Shown in pieces: positions 21,992 to 21,997 of a stretch of 21,997 nucleotides of DNA. A program made the position numbers and the translations under genes. Every line of letters begins with the position of its first letter. Positions within the stretch are counted from its first letter, which is position 1. The DNA comes from Actinomycetes bacterium (lineage in GTDB: Bacteria; Actinomycetota; Thermoleophilia; Solirubrobacterales; 70-9): the NCBI GenBank assembly GCA_023436605.1, contig JAEZIQ010000157.1, positions 1-21,997 on the forward strand. The letters run 5' to 3'. The notes beneath the pieces were generated by a model that ran no database searches, was not told where the DNA came from, and saw only the letters and a list, made by a program, of their open reading frames with translations.

Positions 21992-21997
21992 CTGTGG

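Overview
This window looks like the chromosome of a high-GC Gram-positive bacterium of the Actinomycetota. The evidence is the strong G/C preference at third codon positions, DUF4333-type and DUF6458-type proteins, an ABATE/CGNR regulator, a SigB/SigF-type sigma factor, and many leaderless genes. A deep-branching class such as Thermoleophilia fits the style of the secreted repeat proteins, but that is a guess.

Layout. (1) 1-129: C-terminal tail of a gene that begins outside the window, meeting tail-to-tail a two-gene operon for an asymmetric heterodimeric ABC exporter (126-3715, minus). (2) 3845-6954, plus: an RlmA-type rRNA methyltransferase, a translationally coupled SdsA1-like alkylsulfatase and a small UBP-type zinc-finger protein. 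(3) 7058-8167: a monomeric sarcosine-oxidase-like flavoprotein, convergent with a SigB/SigF-type sigma factor (8210-9004, minus). (4) 9309-10466, minus: a VOC-fold protein and a Crp/Fnr-type regulator. (5) 10560-12007: a DUF4333 lipoprotein, a one-helix membrane protein, a 57-residue minus-strand gene, and a divergent CGNR regulator with a repeat-rich promoter. (6) 12074-14989: a SAM methyltransferase followed 3 nt later by a PAS-PAS-GGDEF-EAL protein. (7) 15005-19349: a DUF6458 membrane protein and a surface/secreted cluster of two related repeat proteins flanking a lipoprotein. (8) 19407-20290: an ArsR regulator with a perfect palindromic operator, coupled to an AHSA1/SRPBCC protein. (9) 20297-21997: the end of an integrated element. 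It consists of a 3' tRNA-Met(CAT) fragment with the tRNA terminator still on its chromosomal side, phased direct repeats, a small excisionase-like HTH gene and a complete tyrosine integrase. The element must continue to the right, where its cargo would lie.

The main cross-window pattern concerns translation starts. First genes of transcription units often have a TAnnnT -10 box 6-7 nt before the start codon and no leader, whereas genes inside operons have Shine-Dalgarno sequences. No defence system, CRISPR array or biosynthetic cluster is visible. The most unusual material is the repeat-protein cluster, whose cysteines occur as one pair per repeat; the CGNR regulator with its hidden divergent small gene; and the tRNA-Met attachment site.
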